Source: Vigna angularis
Taxonomy: Eukaryota > Streptophyta > Magnoliopsida > Fabales > Fabaceae
DNA length: 64,000 nt
Direction of reading: 5' to 3'
Assembly (NCBI RefSeq): GCF_016808095.1
Contig: NC_068972.1
Coordinates: forward strand, 37,913,029-37,977,028
Made by a program: the position numbers and the translations under genes
The notes under the pieces: model-generated
Database searches by the model: none
The model's input: only the letters and a program-made list of their open reading frames with translations
What the model was told of the DNA's origin: nothing
Shown here: piece after piece, positions 22,140 to 34,391 of the stretch
Layout: the number at the start of each line of letters is the position of its first letter
Numbering within the stretch: the stretch's first letter is position 1

Positions 22140-24542
22140 ACGTAACCTCAGAATCCCTTGAGTCTCTTTATATAGATAAGATATTTTCTGTTGATATATT
22201 ATATCTTTCAAATATTCATTAGATTAAATCAGTTTTAAAGAATATTTGATAGATATTAACTCAATTATCTTATATCCTATATCTTCCAAATAACTAAAAG
22301 ATTTAGATAATAATAAAATTATTTGGAAGATTTTTTCTGTTGATATTCCCAAATTAAATTCAACAACTGAATTTTATCTTTTAGATTTTCTAACTTTCCA
22401 AAATTGCACAAATACCCTGAAATTTCCTCTATTTGCACTTTAGTCCCTTCAGAATACTCCAAAATTGCACTAAAACCCTTATTTGACCAACTTTGACTAA
22501 GAAAGGGCGCGACCAATGAGAACTTGCCACATGGCAATCCTCTTTCTCACCCAATTAGGATTTCAAATAAAATCTTATTTTGGACTTAATTTGCAATTTG
22601 GACCAATAAAGTTTCAATTTCAGCTGCACAAATAAATATTAGAACATCCAAGAATAATTTATGCAACTAAAAATTACTTTTTAAGTATTTTTATTCCCAA
22701 ACTCAAAAATTCTAATCATCACAAATCCTCTTTAAATCAATCATTGAAGCACATGAATTTCATCAAAAATTTAATTTTAAAGCATAAATGTGGGTATAAA
22801 TATGCACTCATCACACTCTCAAAGTAAAGAACACAATTCTTCTTCCTGTAATCAACACAAGGAATACCAACCAATCTTCATGATTGCAGAGTTCCTGATC
22901 AAGCAAAATACACCTCGTTGTGCAGAGAGATCAGACGTTCAAACACAATAAACCTTGCTACGCAAGAAACCTTCAAGACTCTACATCACCACGATAGATC
23001 TTTGGTTCTTGGAGCTTTTCTTTCCTCTATAAGATATCACAACGTTTTCTGAAAGATATGAAAGTGTAAAGATTAAAACTTCTTACATAAATCAAGTCAG
23101 GCGTCAATATATAGTTTTTCAAAAAACAGACGCGTTTTAATCGATTTGACTATTAATGTAGTTGAATAAATTTGACAGTTGTAACACAGTAATAATAGTC
23201 AAATGCATTAATTGAATGCACATTTAATGTAATCGATTCATAATAAATGCTTGGTCAACATATTTAAAAATATGACCGTTGTGAGAGTTATGTCAAACAT
23301 TTAAACAGTTTTCAAATCAATAACAAACTTAGTCGAATACATGTCCCATGCAATCGATTAAATAGAAACACTTAGCACATTTTTGAAAACTTTTCTTCAC
23401 AAAATTCATCACAACACATTTGAAAAGTATTTGTGCAAACATACAATTTTTAATCGATTTCACCAATAATGTAATTGACTTAAAACTGTTATTTTGCCAC
23501 ACTTTAAAGTTCAACCATAATGCTTGTGGTTTTTCATTTCCGAAAACATATGTTATGCATCCACAGATAAAATCACATATTAAACACTGTGGTATGCTAT
23601 AATCAACACAAAAATATTCACATATATGCTTTTACAAATATTACACAGTAATAAAAAACATATGACATGTATAACACAGTACACACATGTGTTATTATTA
23701 ATTATGTGTTGTCATCATTAAAAACACAGTTATCACTGAGATTGTGGGTTCAACTAAACTAGTGTTCCTTCTATCAACAATCTCAACACATAACTCCAAT
23801 CAAAATATCATCACTAGCTTCTCAACCATAGGAGATTCAACATCAGGGTCAATTCCAAATAGATTTCATCACATTTTAAAACATTCACCCAAAATCATAC
23901 CACTAAATTCACTCAATCAAACATGCATACTACAACGAGGCACACAATTCAAGCATCAAGATAAACATACATTCAACTCACATACTATTGACTACCAACG
24001 CATACTTTGTAACTCAAATTAAAAGAAAACACTAGTTTTCCTTATCTTTTAAAAGACCAAACTATTCTAGAAGACTTTATACCGCTTTCACAGCTCAAAG
24101 AGCTCTATCTACACCTACAAACAACAAAATCATGATCAAGGTACACTGTTAGAACCACTAATCAATAAACAACTAAAAGAAGACTCAAATCATACATGCG
24201 ACAGAGTCAAACATCATATGCATTGGAAAATGTGAAACAAAGGAAAGAGTAGAAAATTAACTTATTCATTTTGAGAAACTAATCGGGTAGACTTGAAGAT
24301 TTCACCACAATGATCACGCAGGCGGCCTCCGATCTTTGAATAGATGAACTGGTGCAAGAACCTATAGAGAGAAGGAAGATGACTCTGGAAAATTGGTTTC
24401 TAGAGAGATTATGTGTGTTAAAATAATGAAACTCGTTTATAACAAAACTATTTATAATAAAATCATTTAATATTAAAATAATCGAGTCTCTCTATTTTTA
24501 AACTACCACCATTTCTAAAATAAATTTTTTTGGGGTTTTACA

Positions 24543-25189
24543 AATCCTATCTCACCATTAAATAAGCTTCTTTCAGAAAATTTCAACGAGGAAGAAAAAA
24601 AAAACAAAAGATCCAAAGTCTCTTATAAAGTGGATTAAAGCTTGGATCAAGATAGCCTTAGTTCCATACAAAGATTTTAATTAACTTTTTAAAATAATAT
24701 ATTCGAATTGAAGGTGTGTAGAGCCAATCCAAATCAAAGGTCGAAGTGGATCCAAGGATTGTAACATGTCATTTTAGACCAAAAATTAAGACGGGCCAAC
24801 CCAGAGTGAAATATTTTTTTTGCATTTTATAATTAAAAAATTATTTTTTATTTGAAAAATACATGATTTATAACCATTTTATTTATAAATAGGAAGTCAC
24901 GCTCAATTATGAGTCACTTGAATTTTTTGACTTGAAGTATTCTTAACTTTGAATCGAATTATTCACTTTTTATGGTTCTTCTTTAGGACACTCATCTTTT
25001 TACCGAAATAAATTGGCATCGGATGAAATTCAATCTTAGTTCCACTTGTGATTCAAATATACAACAATGAAACAAATTCATGATAAGTATTTATCATTCA
25101 TGATAAGTATTTTTATTTTCTACGAATTATTATATAAACATATCGACTCCTAAACACGTTTGAGAATGACTTTTACCATTGCTTTTTTT
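24543..25189. other. intergenic DNA
   Basis: AT-rich, no recognisable gene or element ends. Confidence 0.55.
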
Positions 25190-25929
25190 CCAGTTGTTGA
25201 ATATAGTGAAAAACTATATATTAGATTAATCTTCCTTCTGTTAGATACGCACATAAGGTTCTCTATTTATAATAGAAGAAATATGGGCTAAGCTCAAAAT
25301 ACAAATGAGAAATAATAATAAACTAACTAAAAGATAAAAGATATAATATATCTAACACTCCCCCTCAAGCTGGAGCATACAAATTGTATGAACTAAGCTT
25401 GGAATAGATGAACTCAGTGTTGAATTAGATGATTTATCTTCAAGAGTGTGAGGCAAACATAGATGGACTAACATCAGCTTGTGAAACTTCAACTTCAAAA
25501 GTGGATGAAGGAAAGCAGTGGTGGACAATGACAAACTGCAAGGACTGATTTCCAATCAATGATGGATGAGTGACGGGATCAACAGTGGTAGCTGAAAGCT
25601 AAGAGCTACAAAACTGCAAGGACTACACTAAATCCTCATTAATGATGGCTGGGTGACGGGATCAACAATAGTAGCTGAAATCTACAAAACTGTAGGGACT
25701 ACACCCATATATATGTGACTTGCAGTGTCTTGGAAGCGTACTCCCCCTTAGTGTGAAGGGCGGAAATGTGGAATATCACAATTGCTGGACCACTAAAACA
25801 GAAACAAAATACTAAGCTATAATGCTGAAATAAAGGCATCAAAGATCCAAAGACATGTTGGAGGTCCAAAATTCTTTGTTGGACAACTCCCAAGTGGTGA
25901 TACTTAGCAGTGTATCACAAGAAGATCGG

Positions 25930-26165
25930 GCTAACTCTAGCACCGAACAGCGGCAAACAGTGCTAACTCTAGCACCAAACAGCGACAAACAGTGCAAACT
26001 CTAGCACCAAACAACGACAAACAGTGCTAACTCTAGCACCAAACAGCGGCAAACAATGCTAACTCTAGCACCAAACAACGACAAACAGTGCTAACTCTAG
26101 CACCAAACAACGGCAAACAGTGCCAAACATCGGGCTAACTCTAGCACCGAAAAGTGACAAACAGT
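25930..26165. repeat. 32-bp tandem repeat inside the non-autonomous element
   Basis: Six contiguous 32-bp units of the form GCTAACTCTAGCACC-AAACAGCGGCAAACAGT are followed, after a 12-bp break, by a seventh. Units differ from each other by one to three bases. Related CAGCGGCAAAC phrases continue to about 26290. Confidence 0.85.
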
Positions 26166-26519
26166 GCCAAACAGCGGCAAACGGCGCCTGGACAGCGGAA
26201 AACGGTGCCTGGACAACAGTCAAACGGCACGGACAACGGCAAACAGTGGCTGGACAGCAGCAAACAGTGGCTGGACAGCGGCAAACGGTGCCTGGATCAT
26301 TAAAGACGGAGAAGAAGACAAACGAAGATGGCAGCAATGGTTGCTCTGGAAGGTCTGAACAGAGAGAGGGAGGTCCGGTGAGACGACCGACAGAGGTGCA
26401 GTGTGATTCCGACAGCGGGACAGCGGCGCGTGAACAGTATGCGTCCGAGCTCAGCTGGAGACATGCGGCGCGTGGAGGCGCGTTGAGCGGATACAGAGAC
26501 GGCGACCACCAGGGTTAGG

Positions 26520-26900
26520 TCGCGCTCGAAGAGGCGATCCAGATCCGCTGGTCACCGGTCGAATCTGCGACCGTGGCTGGCGGCGGACGATGGTCGATAG
26601 CGGAATTATTTGGCCCTTGTGGCGGCGCGTTCGGAAGAATCAAACGCCGGCACTGGTGGGGTTGGTCGTCGCTCGTGGAGACGCTTCAGATCTGCTGGTC
26701 ACCGGTCGAAACTATGACGACGGCCAGCGACCGGCGATGGACTGGCCGGAAAGAAGTGCTGCATGGCGGCGTGTGACTGAGAACTGGCTCTCGAAACCGG
26801 CGTGGTTGGCCGTTGCTCGAAGAGACGGTCCAGATCCGCAGGTCACCCGTCGAAACTATGACGGTGGTGGCAGCGACAGAGTTAGCAGCGATGGCAGCGA
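26520..26900. repeat. GC-rich imperfect repeats in the element's leader
   Basis: Three imperfect copies of a segment containing GCTCG..GAGACG followed by CAGATC.GC.GGTCACC.GTCGAA occur near 26525, 26665 and 26815, in otherwise GC-rich DNA (far above the window average). On the element's own strand this is the stretch after the primer binding site. Open frames across it are not conserved proteins that I recognise. Confidence 0.65.
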
Positions 26901-27237
26901 AAAGTGGCGGCGACAGCAGTGGCACACTCGATCTGGACTGGTGCACTGAGAAGAAGAGAAGATGGACTGCCGACTGAAATTTATAGGGGCTGCCGGCGGC
27001 CTTGACGGTCGGCCGCCGGCAGACGGCAGAAACCAATAGGAGAGGATCAGAGAACCTGCTCTAATACCATGTTGAATATAGTGAAAAACTATATATTAGA
27101 TTAATCTCTCTTTTGTTAGATACGCACATAGGGTTCTTTATTTATAATACAAGAAATATGGGCTAAGCCCAAAATACAAATGAGAAATAATAACAAACTA
27201 ACTAAAAGATAAAAGATATAATATATCTAACACCAGT

Positions 27238-29880
27238 GAATCACCAACAAAGTTACGAAATGGAAACCATGAAGAAGAATGGACAAAATAAGCTGTTTAG
27301 ACCAAACTGTTTCATTTTTCTCCATCCAATCTATTTCAAATCCATTTTATTGAATCTAAATTTTGTTTTTGTGATGGAATAGGGAAAGACCTCTGTATTC
27401 GAGGACAGAGAGAACTCCTGAACAGAAAAGGGAAGGAGAAAAATACTTTTTTATTCCCTTCAAAACAGAAATTACAATCGTATATAACCACCCTCCAACA
27501 CTATTCCCTAATGGGTAACAAACATGCACAATGCAACAATTTCTAGAAGTTTGCTGACTCAATATCTAATAATGAATAAAATCATTCCAGCCTGTGGGCT
27601 TGTGAGTCACACGTTTGGGCCTCTCTCTATTAATGATACTAGTGCCTGGAGGAGTTACTGCAACATTTTGATCTATATTTTCTAACTTTTTGATTGGATA
27701 TCCATTTTGTTAATATAGATTTTAAAATCGAAAAATCTAAATTTCTAATCCAAATTCTATAATTAGAAACACTTCATTTCTCTTACTAGACCTCAACTCA
27801 TTCTAGCTTTCATTACTATAAAATAATCCTGAAAGTAAAAGTTGTTTTTTAAAGTTTGTCTCATACATATAATGACATATTGTTTTCATCATAGTTAAAT
27901 TTTCAAACCATGATGGATTGAAAACATGTCATTTTGAAAATTTAAAGACAGTCAATAATGAAAACCATCGGTGAAAGAGTTCACTTTAATTATTGTTAAA
28001 AGCTTTACCTCAACTAAAAATAAAGTCAATTTATAATATATAAATGAATGTAAACTTACTTTATAACCAGATTTTGGAACTTAAACTAAGTTTAAAATCG
28101 ACTTCTTAACGATTATACTTTTATTTTATTACGTTGATTTTGTAAAATCATTAAACTCTATCGAGGTATGTCTTTTTTATCGGTGTAAGTGACATATGCT
28201 TTTCTATGAATACACTATCATCCCATTTATATGATAATAAAATATAAGTAAAGAAAAATTAACATATATAAGAAATAATAATTAAATTTTTGAGTTAAGA
28301 AGAACTTGAATGTTATTATATAAAAATTTAAATTCTCTTAGTCTTTTCTTGATAAATATTTTGTAAATATTTAAATTATTTTAGTTTCTTTATTGTGGAG
28401 ACTATATGAATATTTAGGTGGTTTTGGATTTTTTAATATTCCGAATTTATATAAGATTCTATTCTTTGATATTATTTAGTATATTATTATTATATTTTTT
28501 AATATTTTAGATATTATTTAAATTTTTCTATACATTTATGTATTAATGAAATAGTTACTTTATTTTAGAAAATATAAATATAAATTTAAAATTATATTTA
28601 TAAGAAAATCTATTTTTTATTAAAAAAATAAATTTAGAAAATGTAATTTAAATTATTTTTATTAAAGAAATATATTTAGATATAAAACTGGATCCAAAAT
28701 TTAAATTTATAAAAATCTATATTAATTTGTAAACAAATGGTTTTTGATTTACAATCTAATCCAAATATCTGTATATCTAGACCAATGGATTAATCCATGT
28801 TCACCCTTATCATTTAGGAGTGGACCATTGACTAATCAAAGGATTTATGACATTCATAGGGAGATTTTGAAAGTGATATACACCATATTTAACCACGTTT
28901 CATAATTATGTATTGAAAACAAAATCAAGACTTATAATACTATATTTATATGTATAACTTCTTCTACCTTCTCGGTGTATGTCACCCCAAACCAGCCGGC
29001 CCTATGTTTTTTAGTTATGATATTATTTTATAAGCAAGTGTTTTAGGCTATTGATATGGAAGCTGTCGCATCTCTGGTGTTTACTTAGTTAATTTAATAA
29101 TTATATAATTAATTTAATTATGTTTGCTATTTCATCTTGTGAATTCATGTGGCAGGTACTAATTTGTTTATATGTAGTAATATCAATTCATTAAAATTAA
29201 ATTTTGATATTAAATCTTCTTTTCAGGAAAATAAGTTTTTTTAAACATCAACCAGCATATTCTTTTTACATTAAGAAGGGTTGATGGAGGAAAACGGATT
29301 GGATTAATCCATTTTATTACCCCTAATATGAGTACAACTCATAAAAACAAAAGATTTACAAGTAAATCACAGTAATCTTATTTAATATGTATATATAAAT
29401 AAATATAAATCTTCGTCATGCATAATAAGATATTTATCTTCAAGGTAATCTTGCAAAGAAAAGTTCTAATAGAAATAAGTAAAAAATATGAAAGTAAATG
29501 ATCGATAATAAAGTGGCTCGGTAGATAAAACATAAAAGGATTAAAAATAATAAAATGTTTTAAATAAATTATTAAAGCAAAAAATATATATAAAGAGAAA
29601 ATTATTAGATAAAAAAATTATCTGTAAACTATTGAAATGAAATGGTTAGGATCATTTATTGGAGTTTCTATTACTTAAAAATTTAAATGAATATCTATAA
29701 ACTTCAACCTTTATTAACTGAAATCAATCTAATATCTATAATATACACATTCTAACCATTCATAGCTTAAACATCACAATCTGAATTTGATTCTCTAAAA
29801 ATGTTTGAATGAAGGGTTCACATCTAGAAATGTTACTCTAACATATTCAAGAAGGAAGAACAACATCAAATGATACAAGA
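27238..29880. other. intergenic DNA downstream of UGT-3
   Basis: Mostly AT-rich with no gene. About 27360-27660 is less AT-rich and reads like a piece of an LTR (GGGCTTGTGAGTCACACGTT), without visible ends. The phrase AATTATGTATTGAAAAC near 28906 recurs in variant form near 31490, on the other side of UGT-3, suggesting old local duplication. Confidence 0.5.
28004..28112 (+). repeat. degraded TRIM LTR
   Basis: The order of phrases (CAATTTATAATATATAAATGA, then TTATAACCAGATTTTGG, TTAAACTAAGTTTAAAATCG and ACTTCTTAAC) follows the LTR of the TRIM array at 10730-11668 with many substitutions. It is a single, old copy. Confidence 0.45.
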
Positions 29881-31269
29881 CTATTTAGTGATGTCAGCAA
29901 TGAAAGAATCCATTTCCATGCGAGAAACTCCACCTTCTTCCATGGACTTCTGGATGGCATTTTTAAGCCTCGCTGCTCTCTCTCTCATCTCATCACCTTC
30001 CTTTGTTTGCATCAACCTTCTCACACCATTCTCAACATCTGTTGCAGTCACCAATGCCTTCCTTTGTGCCCAATCCTTCACAACCAAACCAACCTTCAAC
30101 ACTTCTGTGATGAGAGCTGCGTTTTTTGGCTGGTCAGAGTGCATAGGCCATGTTGCCATTGGCACCCCCAGGGATATGCTCTCTAAGCACGAGTTCCATC
30201 CACAATGACTCATGAACGCCCCTGTTGAAGGGTGGCTCAGAATTTCCAATTGGGGTGCCCAATCCCTCACAATCAGTCCCTTGCCTTCCACTCTCTCCTC
30301 AAACCCATTTGGAAGATCAAGTCTTTTTGCTTCGTTTTCATCAAAGATGTCCCCTTTATCAGCGTCTCTCAGCACCCAGATGAACTTCTGCTTGCTTTGC
30401 TCCAACCCAATTGCTATCTGTTGGATCTGTTCATCTGTCAAAGCTGTTGTGGTCCCGAAGGATATATATATGACTGAACTTTGCTCTTGTTTATCAAGCC
30501 ACTCCATGCACGAGTGCCTAAATCCTATTGAATCTTTCTTCTCAATTGCTAAAGGGTTGAATGGACCAAGTGCCCAAACCTTCTTGCCCCCATCGATTCG
30601 CTCCAGCAACTCAAGAAAAGGATCTTCGATCACCCTACTTGTGTTGTACATGTTTCCATCGTTGAATTTGTGTAATTCATATTGTGCGATAATGAAACCA
30701 ACGAATTGGGTCGCGAAGCATCCTTCAAAAACAGGAAATTCTGGGACACGGAAACCTTCAAGTGGAGGCCTTCCCATTCTCTCCCAGAAGGAAACAAAGG
30801 TGGTAAAGGCACATGTGCTGTGGAAAGTGTAATTCTCAACATTAGGCATGTTTGTGGCATCTTGTGCCACTGATGCCATGAGGGAATCATGGATGATTAT
30901 GACCCTTTTGGCTTGAGATGAGAGGGATAGAAGAAGTTTTCCCACAGGCTCCCGAAGGTGTGTAGAGGCCTCAAAGGAAGGAATGAGATGAGATGGAAAA
31001 TCATTTTCTGGATTGCTAGGGTTTGGAGGAGGAGAAACAAAGGGTGGAACTTCAAAGGCATGGAAATGGATGTTTGAAGTAGAGTTGTTGTGTCGAAGTG
31101 TTGCTTGGCGAATGTTCGTGACAGTGCCAACATAATGGACTGCTATGTTTTGTGCCAAGAATAGGTGTGAGAGGTGCAGAAGCTGATTGAGATGGCCTTG
31201 TGCAGGGAACGGTATCAGAACCACCAACACTTGGGTTTGATGAGGAAGAATTTTTCCATTGGAAGCCAT
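29881..31269 (-). CDS. UGT-3: zeatin O-glycosyltransferase-like UDP-glycosyltransferase
   Basis: Predicted cytosolic cytokinin O-glycosyltransferase, 462 aa, intronless, starting MASNGKI. It keeps the canonical PFPAQGHLNQ block with catalytic His26, Asp128 in IIIHDSLM, and a PSPG box at about 337-380 ending HSDQ. In the box, STGAFMSH has Ala where the relatives have Gly. The N-terminus (MASNG) groups it with UGT-4, -5 and -6, but the body (VSPPPNPSNPEN, LREPVGKLL) is closer to UGT-1 and -2, so it looks intermediate. It lies 9.6 kb from UGT-4 once the large gypsy insertion is ignored. The nearest TATA-like sequence on its strand is weak (ACATAAAT near 31318-31325). Its substrate is inferred from family only. 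Confidence 0.94.
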   Translation of the reverse strand: MASNGKILPHQTQVLVVLIPFPAQGHLNQLLHLSHLFLAQNIAVHYVGTVTNIRQATLRHNNSTSNIHFHAFEVPPFVSPPPNPSNPENDFPSHLIPSFEASTHLREPVGKLLLSLSSQAKRVIIIHDSLMASVAQDATNMPNVENYTFHSTCAFTTFVSFWERMGRPPLEGFRVPEFPVFEGCFATQFVGFIIAQYELHKFNDGNMYNTSRVIEDPFLELLERIDGGKKVWALGPFNPLAIEKKDSIGFRHSCMEWLDKQEQSSVIYISFGTTTALTDEQIQQIAIGLEQSKQKFIWVLRDADKGDIFDENEAKRLDLPNGFEERVEGKGLIVRDWAPQLEILSHPSTGAFMSHCGWNSCLESISLGVPMATWPMHSDQPKNAALITEVLKVGLVVKDWAQRKALVTATDVENGVRRLMQTKEGDEMRERAARLKNAIQKSMEEGGVSRMEMDSFIADITK

Positions 31270-33819
31270 TGAGCAAATCTGTATAGCTAGATGCTATGGT
31301 TCAATGGTTCAACTAGGCATTTATGTAACAAAGGAAGATGCTTATGTTTGGGGTAATGTGTCAGTGTCAGTTAATTATTCACGAGCTACAGGGTGTTATG
31401 CAATTATTTAAACAAATGTATTTGCTGTGTTGATAATTTTTTTTATTAGATGATTGTTTAAATCGATTCAGCCAATCCCTACAATCATTCAGAATTATGT
31501 ATTAAAAACAAAGCAACAGGACTTACACTACTTCTTCGAGATCCACCTAATATAACTATGTATAAACTTCATTTTAGAATGGTATTAGGTTTAATATTCA
31601 ATTCTTATCATTGGAAATTGAAGTTTATTTTTTTTCACTTATTACTATTATTTATTAGACTATCTATTGATACTAGTATTAGTATTAAGAATAAAATATA
31701 TATGTTTCAAACGTGTGAAAAAAAAAAATAAATTAAAGAAAAATACGGCTTGTATAACATAGTGTATTATATATAAGATAATGTTATACTTATGATTTGT
31801 AAGAGACAAGAACTAAAAGAGGGGTCTGCAGATGGTATGGTTAGGTTAGAGGTCTCAAAAGCTAATAGGAATGACAAAAAAAGATCAATTCTTTTGTTAA
31901 AATTAATTTTATTATTTATAATGTTTACATTTGTTAAATGTAACTTAAATGAGTTTTAGGGAAATAAGAAAAGAAGAAGTTGAATCATGATTAAAAGGAA
32001 AAAAAATAATTATCATATTTAAAAAGTCGTATTAAATAAGACATTTTGAAATTGATTAATCTTTATTCATACAAGGATAAGGCAAATAACTCAAAAATTT
32101 TAGTTATTGGATTTAGAACTTCTAAAAGAAAACGTCTGCATAGAAACAATTAATGATATGTAAATATTACATGTAAAGAATTTTCAAAGTTCTTAGGTAC
32201 TTAGTTAAAATAGTGCGTCTCATAGACCACACATAAAAAGTTACATCATTGATTCAACAACCTAAAACCCTATAAGTGATGAGTATTATTTGTTTATCCT
32301 TTCTAGCGAGGATTTACTTTATAAAAACAATTTTTGTAAGAATTTTGATATCAAATTAATTTCTATTCAAATTTTTCCATTCTAAAATTAACCATTTCTT
32401 TGAGATATGAATCTTACATATTTTTAGTTTAAACAATGTCAAAATGTTACTTAAAGTAAAGAAATCATTGTCTTAGATAAAAACAATAAATCACACTTTT
32501 TTTTTTCACGACAACACATTTAGATTTTGCATATACTTTTAAACAATAATTATTTAATTTTGTCTTTAGATCATAATCATTTCATCGCCATAAGACAATT
32601 ATCTTAATAGAAATCAAACTCAGTCTTAATTCTGAAATTAATTATTGAATCAAGTACTACTAGACCAAAAATTTCAACTCATAGTTAAGGTACAATACTT
32701 TCTACTTAAGAACATAACAGTTCAAATTTTATGATTTGACTTGACTTCCACAGAATAATTAATACATCCTACAACAATTTAATTATTATAATAATTTAAA
32801 ATGTTTAAAGTAAGATTACCTACAATTTTAAATATATAATCTAAAATATTATGCTTTTAAAATTGTTATATAAACATTGTCTAATCTATAAAATGATGCA
32901 GTATAGTTGATTATTTATAAAACATACTTAATGTTGAAATATTTGTTAATTATACGAGGAATTCATACCTAGTAATCATGTTAAAAGTACAGTTTGTCGT
33001 TTCTGATTTAAAGTTATCTTAATATTTTCAATCACTCTTTTAAAGTTAATATTAATGTTTTATTTTGTTTAATCATTCTATTTAATTTTATAGCAATCTT
33101 TAATTAATTGATTATTAATTAATTAAATATTAATTTAGACATTAATTTTTATAGTAGTCAAAATTTTGTTAATATGTTAGTGACCAATTTATTATCAAAT
33201 TCACAAATAAGTTATAATATTTCTTATTTATATAAAGACTATTTTAGGTATCAATAATTTTAAGTTTATAAATTGATATCTAAATTAGATACCAATAATT
33301 TTAAGTTTATAAATTGATATCTAAGTTAGTCATTATAAAGATTAATTTTTTTTGCTAAAATTTACTACTATTTAAAAATTTTCTTGTAGTATAATTACTT
33401 TACCATTTAATTAGTTTTGAATTTTAATTAATACTCACTTTTATTAAAATTTTGTCGGAAATATTTTCAAAACCTTCTTTGATGTTAGTCACCAATTCAA
33501 TATTTAATTCACAAACCAATTATAAATTTTTTATTCATTCATAAACTATTTTATATATCAATAATTTTAATTTTATAATTTAATATCTAAATTAGTTAAT
33601 ATAAAATTATGATAGTAAGTTCCTAAAATTTATTATAAAATTTTTACTTGGTTCTTCCTTTCATATAAACAATCTCATTATATTCTTTTTTTTTCTCTTT
33701 TTTCTTTTTTTCATCTCCACTCCACCCCAATCCAAACACATACAAATTATCCTTAGCAATAGGTTCTATCCTGAATTTAGATATAAAATTTAATCATTTC
33801 ATGAAAAAATGATTAATTA
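31270..33819. other. intergenic DNA upstream of UGT-3
   Basis: AT-rich and gene-free. Phrases such as ATCAATAATTTTAAGTTTAT recur at short distance (near 33246, 33291 and, in variant form, 33558), showing local duplication of AT-rich sequence. Confidence 0.6.
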
Positions 33820-34386
33820 ACTTTCTTATAAAATAAGTAATTTACAGAAACTGGGTCCAAACAAAGAAGAGATTTGTTGTTTTGACTCAGAAGACATATC
33901 CTTCTTGGCCAACTTTTCAAATAAAACCTTTGCGTCACTCTTCGTAATGAGACAATTTTTTATTTTATTTTTGTCTCTATCCCTGAAATTATTTCAATTT
34001 AAATATGTTCCAACACCACTAACATCAAAGGAATATTAACATCAGCTATCAAACAATAACATCGATTACAACAGCCACGCAAACAAATTCCACCAATTAC
34101 CTAATTCTAATTTAAAATAGAAATAACTTTTTTAATCAAAATAATTGTGTTCAAGTTAGAATTTATTAGACTCAAGTTAATCTAATTAAATTTTAATATT
34201 TACGGTTAATTTTGGTTTAGTTAATGTTAATGTAAATTAGCTTAAAATTTATTTAAATTTTAATTTATAATAGTATTATTAAAAATTGTGGTAGTTTACA
34301 TTAATTTCAATATTTAAATTTATTTAAGTTAGAGTTAGGTATATGTTAGTGTACTTTGATTTTAAAAATCAATTATAATGTTATTT
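33820..34386. repeat. block X of a tandem segmental duplication (copy 1)
   Basis: It aligns over its whole length with 52340-52870: shared AAATAAAACCTTTGC, ATTTCAATTTAAATATGTTC, TCAGCTATCAAAC and TTGTGGTAGTTTACATTAAT in the same order. Copy 1 is cut at its right end by the gypsy element that begins at 34392. It is non-coding. Confidence 0.8.
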
Positions 34387-34391
34387 ATTTT
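34387..34391. repeat. target-site duplication ATTTT (left)
   Basis: ATTTT directly precedes the 5' LTR and is repeated directly after the 3' LTR at 44331-44335. Confidence 0.9.

Larger units (their letters stand above)
20807..22813 (-). mobile_element. solo LTR with 5-bp duplication CACTC
   Basis: It starts TGATACGCTGTCG and ends GCACTCATCA, with CACTC immediately outside both ends (20802-20806 and 22814-22818). On the minus strand it begins TGATGAGTGCATATTTATAC and contains TATATAAAGAGACTC, which looks like an LTR promoter, so minus is the likely orientation. Excluding the Cassandra-like insert at 21608-22139, about 1.5 kb remains. It has no coding sequence. Confidence 0.78.
20370..23717 (-). 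mobile_element. LTR-type insertion, itself interrupted
   Basis: The left part carries AGAGGGGGGTGAATTGG and AATCGATT motifs like the repeat at 9541-10440. On the minus strand the right end reads TGATGACAACACATAATTAA, a plausible LTR start. TTAAAAA flanks both sides (20363-20369 and 23718-23724), which may be the target duplication. The middle, 20807-22813, is a younger insertion. I think this is a solo LTR of a Copia-type family, but the assignment is tentative. Confidence 0.5.
18750..24542 (-). mobile_element. Tekay-like LTR (minus) interrupted by nested insertions
   Basis: The outer parts (about 18750-20369 and 23725-24542) align with the minus-oriented solo LTR at 44729-47106: CCTAAGCTCACA.CAT.AAGGT.ATCA near the left, and a leader with CTAGAGAGA near the right. 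The right end TGGGGTTTTACA corresponds to an LTR start TGTAAAACCCC on the minus strand. The left limit is uncertain and no target duplication was found. Between 19530 and 19780 it has many GCGAGCTAGCTCGC-type palindromes. The stretch 20370-23717 is a later insertion. Confidence 0.6.
25195..27232 (-). mobile_element. complete non-autonomous LTR retrotransposon (2.04 kb)
   Basis: Two 163-bp LTRs (25195-25357 and 27070-27232) flank about 1.7 kb of non-coding internal DNA, and a perfect 5-bp target duplication CCAGT brackets the element (25190-25194 and 27233-27237). On the minus strand the right LTR is followed by TGGTATTAGAGCAGG, a one-base variant of the methionine-tRNA primer binding site, and the left LTR is preceded by TTGAGGGGGAG, a polypurine tract. 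The LTRs differ at about 8 of 163 positions, so it is a few million years old at most. There is no gag or pol, so it must have been mobilised in trans. LTR sequence and primer site resemble the Copia element at 54367. Confidence 0.9.

Noticed and set aside
26120..26518. 132-aa and overlapping frames in the GC-rich part of the 25195-27232 element
   Set aside because: High GC lowers stop frequency on all frames; frames overlap on both strands and are rich in repeats.
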